Assembly (NCBI RefSeq): GCF_001704415.2
Contig: NC_030816.1
Coordinates: forward strand, 81,842,713 to 81,906,712
Reading direction: 5' to 3'
DNA length: 64,000 bases
From: Capra hircus
Lineage: Eukaryota > Chordata > Mammalia > Artiodactyla > Bovidae
The notes below the pieces were generated by a model that worked only from the letters and a program-made list of their open reading frames with translations, did no database searches and was not told the DNA's origin. Position numbers and translations under genes: made by a program. Shown one piece after another: positions 34,055-44,902 of this stretch (the first letter of the stretch is position 1; every line of letters starts with the position of its first letter).

Positions 34055-34127
34055 TGGCTTCTAAAGGTAGGTGTGTATGCATGCATGGGAACAGGGCTTT
34101 TCTGTGCAGGAGGAGACCCGCAGGCAG
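34022..34127 (+). repeat. 106-bp direct duplication, copy 1
   Basis: Identical to 34619-34724 except for one T/C difference near 34100. Copy 1 starts inside the 3' end of a Bov-tA element, so it is probably the source copy. Confidence 0.95.
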
Positions 34128-34618
34128 GGTTTGGTGGGGCTGGGAGGGGCATTCAGGTGGAGTAAGGAAATACGTCTTTCTGAGTAATGATGATGGTGAT
34201 GTTGAGAAGGGGAAATACCCCAGAACTGGCCTGGCTGGTCAGTTAGAGAAGAAACTGGAAAAGTAGCTGGGAGTGAAGCCTCCAGCACCAGACCCAGGGG
34301 GCAGGGCGGTGGAACTAACATGTTAGTTACTGGAAGCAAACGGAAGGGTTTGTTGTAGGTGGAAGTGATGCATCAGGATGTGTTCAGTGCTTGGGGCGGA
34401 ATCCCTGGGGAGGGGGTGGACATCTGTGGGCAGGCCATGAACTTGGCCTGAAGGGTCTACCTCTCCCCTGTGTCCAAAGAGAAGCACAGCTGTGTGGAAA
34501 AGGGGATGATTTACGCTCCTTCTGGTGCTCTGTGGGGTGGGATGGTCCTGCAGTCAGCCTGGTCCAGCCCTTGGTGCCCTCTCCTGGAGGTCTAAGAACT
34601 GCTGAGCAGGACTTCCGC
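34128..34618. other. Intron 1, unique
   Basis: No repeat family or gene recognised between the two copies of the 106-bp duplication. Confidence 0.5.
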
Positions 34619-34724
34619 CTGTGGATTCTTCTTAGCCACTAAACAACAATATGGCTTCTAAAGGTAGGTGTGTATGCATGCATGGGAACAGGGCTTCTCT
34701 GTGCAGGAGGAGACCCGCAGGCAG
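34619..34724 (+). repeat. 106-bp direct duplication, copy 2
   Basis: Second copy, 597 bp downstream of the first. CCGCCTGTGG overlaps its left edge at 34615-34624 and recurs at 34727-34736, so the inserted copy is flanked by a 10-bp direct repeat. Confidence 0.95.
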
Positions 34725-35247
34725 ACCCGCCTGTGGCTCCATCAGAAGCATAGTCAGCCCTTCTGTCAGTACTTTTTTAAAGGCCCAGATTCCTTCTTTT
34801 TAGGGAAAAAAAAAAGGTTTAACTCTCAAGGCCCAATGTCCAGCCCAATGCTCAAGCCCTCTTGTCCGGGGAGGACAGGCCTCCCTTCCTCGGTCTGGTC
34901 ACGCCAGCCTCTGCTGACTCTACTGCAAGGAGGGGAGTTTGTCCAGCTGTGGCTGCAAGAGACGGTCCATTGTCCTCTTTTCCCCTCTGGCTGGTGGTAC
35001 AGGCGAGCGCATTCTTGCAGGGAGGCAGTGCATCTGCTTAGGTAGCGTTTTTTTTCTTTTTTTAGTGTCCCCTGCCAACCACTCACCGCTGACCTTTTCG
35101 TGTGGCTTGGACTTTTTGGAGAGAAAGGTTGGGGATAGTACAGGAAAGTGTCCTAGCCGGGCTGACGTGTCTGCCTCGTTGGCTTTGTCTTGGTTCTCAA
35201 GCTTCTGTTTCAGACTGATGTTTTGATTTCCACTTTGCTTAGCAACC

Positions 35248-35302
35248 ACCCGCCCCCCCCCACCCCCGCCCAGCAGCCTCCACCCGCCCCCCACCCGCCT
35301 GC
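35248..35302 (-). other. C-rich tract; G-quadruplex potential on the minus strand
   Basis: Runs of 3 to 9 C separated mostly by single A or short GC spacers give many closely spaced G runs on the minus strand. Confidence 0.75.
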
Positions 35303-36151
35303 CCGAGGAAGGCCATTGTCTTTCTGGAGCACTGCTTCAGCTCCCAACTGATAATTCTGGAAGGAACGGCCACAAGCCGGTCTGAGCTGAGCTCAGAATT
35401 AGCACATGAAGAAGACAGTGACCTGGATCTGAGTGATTCTGTCCTCTGGAGACCATGAAATAGAAGCTGGTATAATATCTGGCCCAGGGACACAGCCACA
35501 AGGGGTGGCAGTCTTGGGCCGTCTGCATGGTTAAATTGACCTACTTATTTTTCTGACCCGTGGGCTGGGCCTTGCTGGAATTTCCTTAAGGCGTGTGATT
35601 GTGGAAAATATTGTGAAAGAAAGAAGCACGTGTGCTTCGGTTGATGACTGGTCCAGACAGCTCGCCTGCTGACCCGGAGCACGGCCTGCTTGGCCTGAGT
35701 TTTAAGGAGCAGAGCAGATTCTGGCCGCATTGCTGAGCTCTGTGGCTCCCAGGAGCCCTGCCCCAGCCCTGGGACGTCTGACGACAGAACCCTGTCCTGG
35801 GAACCAGCATCTTGGACTGGCTTCGCTCTGCTGGGGCAAGCGCTGTCCCCTGCAGGGGAGCCCTTGCCCTTCCAGTGCCCTTGGCCCACTGGACCCAGGG
35901 GTGGGATGGTGGTCCCCCAGGCTCCTCTTTGCCACATCCAGGCTGTCCTCCTTCCCTCCGCTGTAAAAGCAGTCAGCTAGGAATCTCATGTCCAGCGTCC
36001 ACCAGGAGGTCTTTCTAGGTTCATCTAAGCATCCAAACTGTCAACAGCCCACTCTGTACCCAGGACAGGAACCAGAGCTCCTGGCGGGGCCACACGGAGT
36101 GTTCTTCTGTGGAGTCACTGTCACAGCAGCCCTGTCACCGGCGTGCATGCT

Positions 36152-36182
36152 GGGCGGGGGGTGGGGTGGGGCGCGGGAAGGG
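36152..36182 (+). other. Potential G-quadruplex tract
   Basis: GGG-C-GGGGGG-T-GGGG-T-GGGG-CGC-GGG-AA-GGG: six runs with loops of 1-3 bases. Confidence 0.8.
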
Positions 36183-36407
36183 CGTGGATGACAGGGTGTC
36201 TTGCTGAGATGCCTCACCCCTGCTCCCGGTCACCCCAGAATGCAGTGTTGGTGGCTCAGCTTCCAGGCTCCCTTAAAGGACTGCTCCATTCAAGGAGTCT
36301 TCCTGGGCCCTCATGATTGTTTCTGTCAGCTGTGATTCCTGCTAGTCCAGGGTTTGCTGCCAGGTGGTCCGTTTTTGCCGTACTGTCGTCTAGTAACATG
36401 GATGGTA

Positions 36408-36477
36408 TTTATCAGTTTACGGGACTGGGAGGCTAACCTAGGGTCAGATTCTCTTGCAGGCTCTGTTGACCCTTTGT
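36408..36477 (+). repeat. 70-bp direct duplication, copy 1
   Basis: Identical over 70 of 70 bases to 37734-37803. This copy sits in unique intronic sequence and is the likely source. Confidence 0.95.
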
Positions 36478-36974
36478 CCACGCACACCACGGAACCATAT
36501 TGCCCTCTGTCCCTCCTTGAGAGTGCCTGTTTCCTTGCTGGTTTTACCTCCTTTTCTGTCAGCCCAGCCGCTCCATCTGCGTCAGACGTTGCCCTTTTCA
36601 TCTGCTACCTTCGTCTTTCCAGCTCATCCCTCAGTTCTCCAATTCCACCCACTTTGACCCCAGTGAGACTGCGATCCCGTGAACCTGCCACCCCCTTTAA
36701 AATTTTTTTCCACATATATATATATTTTTTCCATTATGGTTTATCACAGGATATCAAATATAGTTCCCTCTGTGATATATAGTAGAAACTTGTGGTTGAT
36801 TCTATATAATAGTTTGCATCTGCGAATCCCGAATCCCCAGTCCACCCCTCTCCCATCCTGTCTCCCTCTTGTTAACCGTAAGTCTGTTCTCTGTGTCTGA
36901 AGTCTGTTTCTGTTTTGTAGATTACTTCATTTGTGTCATATTTTATTTAAAAAAATTTTTAAATTTTATTTTTG

Positions 36975-39955
36975 GCTACACTGGGTGAAAGGAATGGCAA
37001 ACCACTTCAGTCTTCTTGCCTCGAGAACCCCATGAACAGTATGAAAAGGCAAAAAGATATGACCCCGGAAAATGAGCCCCCCAGGTCAGTAGGTGTCCGA
37101 TATGCTACTGGGGAAGAGCAGAGAAAGAGTGAAGAGGCTGGGCTCGAGCAGAAACGATGCTCAGCTGTAGGCGTGTCCAGCAGTGAAAGTAAAGCCTGCT
37201 GCTGTAAAAACCAGTACCCACAGGAACCTGGAATGCTAGGGCCATGAATCGAGGCAAATCAGATGTGTTCAAGCAGGAGGTAACAAGAGTGAACATCAAC
37301 ATTTTAGGAATCAGTGAACTAAAATGGATGGGAATAGGTGAATGTAATTCAGATGACCATTATATCTACTACTGTGGGCAAGAATCCCTTAGAAGAAGTG
37401 GAGTAGCGCTCATAGTCAACAAGAGTCCAAAATGGACTTGGGAGCAATCTAAAAAATGCCAAAATGATCTCGGTTCCTTTCCAAGGCAAACCATTCAACA
37501 TCACACTAATCCAAGTCTATGCCCCAATGAAGAAGCTGAAGCTGTATAATTCTGTGAAGACCTACAACTCCTTCTAGAACTAACACCAAAAAAAGATGCC
37601 CTTTTCATCATAAGGGACTGGAATGCAAAAGTAGGAAGTCAAGAGATAGCTGGAGTAATAGGCAAGTTTGGCCTTGGAGTACAAAATGAATCAGGGCAAA
37701 GGCTGACAGAGTTTTGCCAAGAGAACACGCTGGTTTATCAGTTTACGGGACTGGGAGGCTAACCTAGGGTCAGATTCTCTTGCAGGCTCTGTTGACCCTT
37801 TGTTGACCCTTCCAAGAACACAAGAGACAACTCCACACACAGACATCACCAGATGGTCAATACTGAAATCAGATTGATTATATTCTTTGCAGTCAAAGAT
37901 GGAAAACCTCTATACAGTCAGCAAAGACCTGGAGCTGCCTGTGGCTCAGATCATGAACTCTTTATTGCAAAATTCAGGCTTAAATTGAAGAAAGTGGGTA
38001 AAACTACTAGACTATTCAGGTATGACCTAAATCAAATCCTTATGATTATACAGTGGAAGTGACAAATAGATTTGAGGGATTAGATCTGGTAGACAGAGGG
38101 CCTGAAGAACTATGGACTGAGGTTCCTGACATTGTATAGGAGGCAGGGACCAAAACCATCCCCAAGAAAAAGAAATGCAAGAAGGTAAAGTAGTTATCTG
38201 AGGAGGCCTTACAAAGAGCTGAGGAAAGAAGAGAAGCAAAAAGCATGGGAGAAAGGGAAAGACATACTCAATTGAATGTAGAGTTCCAGAGAATAGCAAG
38301 GAGAGATAAGAAGGCCTCTTAACTGAACAATGCAAAGAAATAGAGGAAAACAATAGAATGGGAAAGACTAGAGATCTCTTCAAGAAAATTGGAGATACCA
38401 AGATGGGCAAAATAAAGGACAGAAATGGTGGGGACCTAACAGAAGCAGAAGATATTAAGAAGTGGCAAGAATACATAGAATTATACAAAAAAGATCTTAG
38501 AAAGCATCACTACAAACAAAGCTGGTGGAGGGGGTGGAATTCCAGCTGAGTTATTTAAAATAATAAAAGATGATGCTGTTAAAAGTGCTGAACTCAATAT
38601 GTCAGCAAATTTGGAAAACTTAGCAGTGGCCACGGGACTGGAAAAGGTCAGTTTTCATTCCAATCCCAAAGAAAGGCAATGCCAAAGAATGTTCAAACTA
38701 CTTCACAATTGAGCTCATTTCACATGCTAGCAACGTAATGCTCAAAATCCTTCAGGCTAGGCTTCAACAGTACATGAACCGAGAACTTCCAGATGTACAA
38801 GCTAGATTTAGAAAAGGCAGAGGAACCAGAGATCAAATTGCTAACATCTGCTGGGTCATAAAAAAAAAGCAAGGGAATTCCAGAAAAACATCTACTTCTG
38901 CTTCATTGATTACACTAAAGCTTTTGACTCTGTGGATCACAACAAACTGGAAAGTTCTTAGAAGAGATGGGAATACCAGACCACCTGACCTGCCTCCTGA
39001 GAAAACTGTATGCAGGTCAGGAAGCAACAGTCGGAACTGGACACAGAACAACGGACTGGTTCCAAGTTGGGAAAGGAGTACGTCAAGGCTGTATATTGTC
39101 ACCCTGCTTATTTAACTTCTAGGCATAGCACGTCATGTGAAATGTCGAGCTGGCTGAAGCACAAGCCATAATCAAGATTGCCAGGAGAAATATCAATAAC
39201 CTCAGATATGCAGATGATACCACCCTAATGACAGAAAGCAAAGAGGAACTAAAGAGCCTCTTGATAAAGAAGAAAGAGGAGAGTGAAAAAAACTGCCTTA
39301 AAACTCAGCATTCGAAAAACTAGGTCATGGCATCTGAACCAATCACTTCATGGCAAATAGACAGGAAAAAAAAATGGAAACAGTGGTAGACTTTATTTTC
39401 TTGGGTTCCAAAATTGCTGTGGACAGTGACTGCAGCCATGAAATTCCAAGACACTTGCTCCTGGAAGAAAAGCTATGACAAACCTAGACAGCGTATTAAA
39501 AAGCAGAGACATCACTTTGCTGACAAAGGTCTGTATAGTCAAAGCTATGGTTTTTCCCATAGTCATGTACAGATGTGGGAGTTGGAGCCTAAAGAAGGCT
39601 AAGCACCAAAAAACTGATGTTGGTGTTGATGTTGTGGTGTTGGAGAAAACTCTGGAGAGTCCCTTGTGACAGCAAGGGGATCAAAGTAGTCAATCCTAAA
39701 GGAAATCAACCCTGAATATTCACTGGAAAGACTGATGCTGGGGTTGAAGCTCCAATACTCTTGATGCAAAGAGCCGACTCTTTGGAAAAGACCCTGATGC
39801 TGGGAAAGATTGGGGGCAGTTGAGGATGAGATGGTTGGATGGCATCACCAATTCAACGGACATGAGTTTGAGCAAACTCCGGGAGATAGTGAAGGTCAGG
39901 GAAGCCTGGCGTGCTACAGTCCATCGGGTTGCAAAGAGTCAAACATGGCTGTCAA
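36975..39955 (+). pseudogene. BovB LINE, near full length, ORF2 degenerate
   Basis: BovB is an RTE-clade retrotransposon that spread horizontally between reptiles and ruminants. Its ORF2 carries an apurinic/apyrimidinic-type endonuclease and a reverse transcriptase. Here about 3.0 kb of it is present. The endonuclease part is at 37244-37549 (I-L-G-I-S-E-L-K-W-M-G block), a reverse transcriptase block at 38738-38960 (N-R-E-L-P-D-V-Q-A-R-F), the Y-A-D-D box at 39207-39218, and the C-terminal tail follows to the 3' end. Frameshifts, stops, an internal deletion near 38500 and a 70-bp foreign insert at 37734 make it inactive. It reads in the same direction as SYNJ2 and lies inside an antisense L1. 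Confidence 0.93.
37734..37803 (+). repeat. 70-bp direct duplication, copy 2, inserted in BovB
   Basis: This block interrupts BovB ORF2: the sequence before it (GCCAAGAGAACACGCTGG) and after it (CCAAGAACACAAGAGAC) are BovB, while the 70 bases are an exact copy of 36408-36477. About 15 BovB bases seem to have been lost at the junction. Confidence 0.93.
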
Positions 39956-39959
39956 CACA

Positions 39960-40206
39960 GGGTGAGCGCGGGCTTTTTCTAGTTGCGGCATGCGGGGACT
40001 TCTCTCTAGTTGCGGTGCCCGGGCTTTTCACTGTGGTGGCTTCTCCTGTTGCGGAATATAGGCTCTCGGCAATGTGGGCTTCAGTAGCTGTGGAGCACGG
40101 GTTTTGTTGCCCCACAGCGTGTGAGATCTTCCTGGAGCAGGGATCAAACCAGTGTCCCTTGCATTTCGAGACGTATCCTTAACCACTGGACCATCAGGGA
40201 AGCCCA
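39960..40206 (-). mobile_element. CHR-type tRNA SINE, long copy
   Basis: Inverted CHR SINE with the full body (GTTGCGGCATGCGGGG, CTGTGGAGCACGGG) and head complement (GGACCATCAGGGAAGCCC). It abuts the 3' end of the BovB copy. Confidence 0.85.
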
Positions 40207-40375
40207 GGTATCACATTTTAGGTTGCCGATATAAGTGGTATCATATGGCCTTCGTCTTTCTCTGCCTGACTTCACTTCATATGATAATCTCTAGATCCAT
40301 CCGTGTTGCTGAAAATGGCAGTTTCCTTCTTATTTATGGCTGAGTAGTATTCTATTTGTGTATGTATGTATGTGT

Positions 40376-40405
40376 ATCAGGTAAAGCTATCATTCTTTAC
40401 CTGAT
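40376..40405. repeat. 11-bp perfect inverted repeat at a SINE 5' junction
   Basis: ATCAGGTAAAG (40376-40386) and CTTTACCTGAT (40395-40405) form an 11-bp stem with an 8-base loop, at the junction of L1 and the next Bov-tA. Confidence 0.85.
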
Positions 40406-40592
40406 GGCTCAGTGGTAAAGAAACTTCCTGCCAAAGCAGGAGATGCGAGTTTGATCCCTGAGTCAGGAAGATCCCCTGGAGAAGAAAATGGCAACCCACT
40501 CTGCTATTCTTGCCTGGAAAATTCTATGGACAGAGGAGCCTGGCAGGCTACAATCCACGGAGTCACAAGAGTCAGACATAACTTAGCGACTG
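40396..40592 (+). mobile_element. Bov-tA SINE, altered 5' head
   Basis: CTGATGGCTCAGTGGTAAAG head, degenerate B box (GTTTGATCCC), full Bov-A body. The usual GGGCTTCC start is replaced by TTCTTTAC. Confidence 0.88.
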
Positions 40593-40872
40593 AAGAAATG
40601 ATGAACGAATATATATTTTCATTTATCCAAAATGTTTATCCATTCATCTCTTGCTGGACATTAGGTTGTTTCCATGTCTTGGCTATTGTGAACAATGCTG
40701 CTGTGACATAGGGGTGCATGTATCTTTTTGAATTACAGTTCTGTCCGGATTTATGTCCAGGAGTGAGATTGCTGGATTCTATGGCAACTCTTTTTAGCTT
40801 TTTAAGGAACCTCCATTCTGTTCTCCATAGTGGCTGCACCAACTTACATTCCCACCAGCAGGACAGGAGGTG

Positions 40873-41604
40873 AACCTGCCTCCTCTTCCAATGCCTTCCC
40901 CACCCGCTTGCCCGCTTCCCTCCGCTCCCCTCCCCCTCCACCCCTGCCCCTCACTTGCGGGCCCTACTCCCCTGGGGAACCGCTGGGCAGGTCCTCCTGC
41001 CCTCGCCTGGACCTGCCTCCGTGTGGCTGGACGTCTCTGGAGCGGACCCACCGCCACGCTGGCAGTGGACCCCCCCCTTTGGGGTCCCCAGGCCCAGGCG
41101 GGCCCTCCAGTTACGCTCCTATGTCAGTTCACCCTCCCGCCTTCCCCGACGGCCCTTCCTGCTGAAGCTCCGCGCGCCTCCGCCTCCGCCTCCGCCAGGC
41201 TTTGAGCAGACGCCTTGCTTCTCAATTCACCGAGAAAGCCGGAGGCACCAGGAGAGCGTTTCCTCCCACGGCCTGTGCCGCCGCCACCCACCTCTGCCCC
41301 TGTGTCCTTCCGCTCTTCTGTCACCTTAGACGGACTCTCTGTTCAGGCAGCCCCCCAGTCACAGGTCAGGGCCTTGACCGCGTCCCGGGCGCTATCAGTG
41401 GGTCCCTTCTCTCCCCTCCAGAAGCCTTTACCTCCCCTGGATCAGTTCTGCCAGCGTGCAAACCGGTGTTAACTCCTCTTCTTAGGGAAACCTTTAGACC
41501 CCCACTTGCCGCTCCCAGCCTCCCATTTCTACACACACATGCACACCCACACGTGCAAATACACGCTTGCACACACACACCACACACACACACACACACA
41601 CACG
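40873..41604. other. Pyrimidine-rich intronic sequence
   Basis: Strongly C/T-rich and CpG-containing. The long open frames are compositional. It may be part of the antisense L2 that is clear from 41605 onward. Confidence 0.35.
41562..41604. repeat. (CA)n microsatellite
   Basis: ACACACACACCACACACA followed by more CA repeats. Confidence 0.95.
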
Positions 41605-42367
41605 AATTCCTCAAGGAACTGCTTCTACTCCCAGCCTCCATTTTTGCCTCGTCCTCACCATTCAGGATTCTGCCCCTCATCTTTACCGAAGCTGCTTTTC
41701 CCCTGGCTCACCTCTGTGTGTAACTCGAATGATGAGCGCTTAGTCCTGCTGGGATGGGACTCAGGACAGCATGGGACCTCTTCGCCGACCCATCTCTCCT
41801 CCTTGACACGCTCACCCCTGGCTCCTGACTCCAGGCACTGCACCTTTCCCTTGTATCTTTTTGGCTTCTCCTCCGTCTCCCAGACCTTTAAGCACCTTGT
41901 CCACCTCCACGCTCTCCCAAGGCCATCTCCCCGAGTCTGTGACTTTAAGGAGCTTCTGTTGGCCAGGGGGTGCCCAGTTTGTCTCTTCAGCCGATGTGCC
42001 CGTGTGACTGCAGCTGGCACAACTGCATCCCCAGACTCTTTACCGGGCGGTCTGACCCCATGACAGATGGCTGGTCAGTCTCCATGGACACCAGGGGTGA
42101 TGGTCACACCATCCTGTCGGTTGTTCAGCATCATCCTTGAAACCTGTCCTTCGCTCATGTCCCGTGTCCTGTCCGTCCACAAAGCCTTTTGCATTTGCCT
42201 TTGACGTATATGCAGGTATTTGATGATGTTAAGGAATTATGGTTACATTTTTAAAGATATGGTCATGGTATTGTGGTATATTTTTAAAAGGAAGCCTCAT
42301 CTGTTAGAGATTCTTACTGAAATATTTATAGATAGAACAGTATGAAGTCTGGAATTAGAATAATCTT

Positions 42368-42470
42368 GGGCAGTGGTTCTCAAGTGGAGGACTCATGAAA
42401 ACAGATTTCTGGGTCTCAAGGACAGAGTTTCTGATTTAGTGGGGTTAGGATGGGGTTTTTTTTTTTTTTA
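42368..42470 (+). mobile_element. MER5-like (hAT-Charlie) DNA transposon fragment
   Basis: Begins CAGTGGTTCTCAAG, matching a Charlie-type terminal inverted repeat, followed by AGATTTCTGGGTCTC and GAGTTTCTGATTTAGT. A T tract at 42457-42469 interrupts it. Confidence 0.6.
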
Positions 42471-42565
42471 AACTCCTGACACCGATTGTTGCTTATTGTC
42501 TGAGCCCACAAGATGAGACTGCTGTGAGGTGTCGGAGATGGGATGTGATAGCTTATAGTGAACAA

Positions 42566-43177
42566 TGTTGGATTCGTGATCTCCGAAGAAGGTTTAGCTT
42601 TGGGACCAGGGACCAGGCTTGATCACCCAAGAGCTTTTGTGTAGCAGAGTTGTATTAAAGGGAAAAGGGGACAGAGAAAGCTTCTGACATAGACATCAGA
42701 AGGGCGATGCCAAGTGCCCCCCTGCTAGTTTTTAGCAAGCTGTTTTATGTCTGTTAGAAAGCTATTAATCAGAAGAGAGACACCTCAAAGCTGAGGGAGT
42801 TTCACCAGGCCCCTCTCCCACAATATACATTTTTGAGATAGGATGGCATGAGGTATGTCATCCCCCAGCCATAAAACAATTGATATGAATACTGGTTTGT
42901 TCAGCTATTGTCAGCCCAAGGTTTGAGAAAAGAAAAAGTTAGTCTTAGGTGGAACCATTTTGAAGAAAGGCAAATTCCAAAGCAAATACTTAGTTTCATT
43001 CACATAGCTTAAGAAAAACATTTCCATAAGAAAAATGCATTGGGTAGCTCAAGGTTTGAGAAATGTGAAGTTCAGGTGGAACCAGGTGTCGTCATAGCAA
43101 CACAGAATTTTGAGAGACACTTGCAGCCTGTTTCCTCCATTTGGAGACCCCTGGCCTTCCTGCCTGTTACCCTGTCA
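42566..43177 (-). mobile_element. Ruminant endogenous retrovirus LTR, probably solo
   Basis: On the minus strand it runs from TGACAGGGTAACAGGC to an end reading GATCACGAATCCAACA, with TG and CA ends about 612 bp apart. The R-U5-like part (complement of GTGTAGCAGAGTTGTATTAAAG) resembles LTRs common in bovid genomes. No internal retroviral sequence adjoins either side, so it looks like a solo LTR. The name and exact edges are uncertain. Confidence 0.6.
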
Positions 43178-43298
43178 GATGGGAGATATGAATGAAGTAA
43201 GCTTGCGTGTGAATAGATACCAGTCAGAGCTGGTGGGCACGTAAAGTTATTACACTACTCTGCTTTTCTTTGGAAGTTTCAATAATAATAAGGTGTAT

Positions 43299-43323
43299 CA
43301 GTGTGTGTGTGGTGTGTGTGTGT
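43299..43323. repeat. (TG)n microsatellite
   Basis: GTGTGTGTGTGGTGTGTGTG-type repeat of about 25 bases. Confidence 0.9.
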
Positions 43324-43870
43324 TCCCAGCACCTCCTGCCCCACCCCCCTAACCCCGCTCCAAGCATCCTCTCTGCAGGATCATTGTAGCGCCTCCTAAT
43401 TGGTCTCCTTGCCTTTCTCTTGCCCCTCCTGGATTCAGAGTGATCCTCAAAACCCTGCAGTGCCTCCCTCTGGCTTGGTGCGAAACCCCAAGTCTTGTTA
43501 TGACCTAGACCGTGCTTCGCAGCATGTCCCTGGCTCCATTCCCTCTGTCAGGAATGACCTCACTGAGCCTGCATATTCCAGGAATGCTTCAGCCCCAGGA
43601 CCTTTGCACATGCTCTTCTGGGCCCACAGTGCTCCCCGGCCCTCCACTCAGCCGTCTCCCTCTTCTCCTTCATCTGCTTTCACAGATTGCCCCTGCAGTG
43701 AGACCTTGCCAAACCGCACTTACGTGAGAGTCCTCATTCCCCCGCTTCCCACCCCTCTTCCTTGTTCGCTTTTTTTTCTTAGCTCACGTCACTGTATTGT
43801 GCTGCTGGTTGCGTCTGCCCCCTTCGGCAGGAAGCTTGTGTGGTTCCTGGCCCCGAGTAGGCGCTGCCGC

Positions 43871-44894
43871 TCCACCACCTCTGTGACAGCCTTGTCGGGG
43901 CCGCTGCCCCTGGCTCCCACCTCCAGCAGGTTGGCTTCCACGGTTGTCACTCACCCATTCATGACACGTGTCCCTTCTTTGCCAAGGGCCCGCACCTGCC
44001 TCGCTGCCTCTGGGGTGGATGGGTTTGGGTCTGTTCGGATCCCTGCTGGGTCCCTGTGCCTAGCCGGCCTTCAGATACACACTCACTGGAACGAGTGGCT
44101 GAATCCCAGGGCAAGAGGTGGATGAGGACAAGGGTGGGTGAGTAAAGGGGAGGACTTCCTGGAAAGTTGTGGCCGATGGCTGGGGTTTGAGGGGCGGTGA
44201 GCAGGGGGAAGCAAAAACATTCTCACGTGGACGAACCCTCTGGAAATGCAACCAACAAAAGCGTGGAAGACAGGAAAATTCTATTTTTCAGACATTAAGT
44301 AAGGAAGGACAGAAGTTGCCAATGGGCAGACCAAATACAGTCTGCAGAGGTGTGTGCAGCCCACACAGAGCTTAAAATAAACCTGGGTTGGTTGCCAAGA
44401 CTGAGAAATCAGAAGTGTCCTATTTCTCTCAAAAAACTGGAAACTCGCTGGTACCCAGGCTGGTCTGACCTCCTGGGGGCAGTGGGCAGAAACGGACCAT
44501 GTGTCCCCGTTAGAAGGTGCGTATATCCTTGGGTCACCCACGGACCTCTTCCTGCAGCTTCGTTCCTTCATTACCTGCCTGAGGCTTTTGGTTTGTGAGC
44601 TCCCTTTTAAGAGCAAAATGGATTTGTTCTTCCTTTGACACGAAGTGAGGAAATACGGTTATCTGGGGCAAGCGGTGGTGTCGGGCGGTTTTGCAACAGG
44701 TTGCCTGGGAGGCCAGGCCTCTGGGGGTCCTGGGGGCTCACTGAGGAGGCCCTGTCTCCCAGACGTGGGACGTGTCCCGCTTACACATCGCAGGGGTGGG
44801 AAGGAGCTTTGGAGGGGAAGGCCTGGAGAAAAGGAGAGATGCTTTGCAGAAAGTCTGGACTTTTAACAGGGCTGGCTCATGGAAGGAAAAGGTT
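43871..44894. other. Intron 1, unclassified
   Basis: No gene or clear repeat recognised. Confidence 0.4.
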
Positions 44895-44902
44895 ACTGAA
44901 TC

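Larger units (their letters stand above)
34725..36689. other. Intron 1, repeat-poor
   Basis: No young repeat or gene recognised. It contains a C-rich tract at 35248-35302 and a G-rich tract at 36152-36182. Confidence 0.45.
36690..40872 (-). mobile_element. L1 LINE 3' end, antisense, split by BovB, CHR SINE and Bov-tA
   Basis: Blocks at 36690-36964, 40208-40394 and 40594-40872 follow each other in the order expected for an antisense L1 3' region: GGTTTATCACAGGATATC, then ATGATAATCTCTAGATCC, then GGTTGTTTCCATGTCTTGG and GTGGCTGCACCAACTTACA. Everything between them was inserted later. Confidence 0.85.
41605..43870 (-). mobile_element. L2 LINE fossil, antisense, interrupted
   Basis: Two blocks in the expected order. 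41605-42060 contains CTCAAGGAACTGCTTCTAC and CTCCTCCGTCTCCCAGACC. 43385-43870 contains CCTCCTAATTGGTCTCC, AGAGTGATCCTCAAAACCC and CCAGGACCTTTGCACATGC. Between them lie a MER5-like piece and an LTR. Old and highly diverged. Confidence 0.6.

Noticed and set aside
41202..41723. 173-codon frame near a CA repeat
   Set aside because: It is proline/threonine/histidine-rich only because it crosses a (CA)n microsatellite and pyrimidine-rich DNA.
43400..44125. 241-codon open frame
   Set aside because: It lies over an antisense L2 fossil with C/T-rich composition. No domain, codon pattern or splice context supports a gene.
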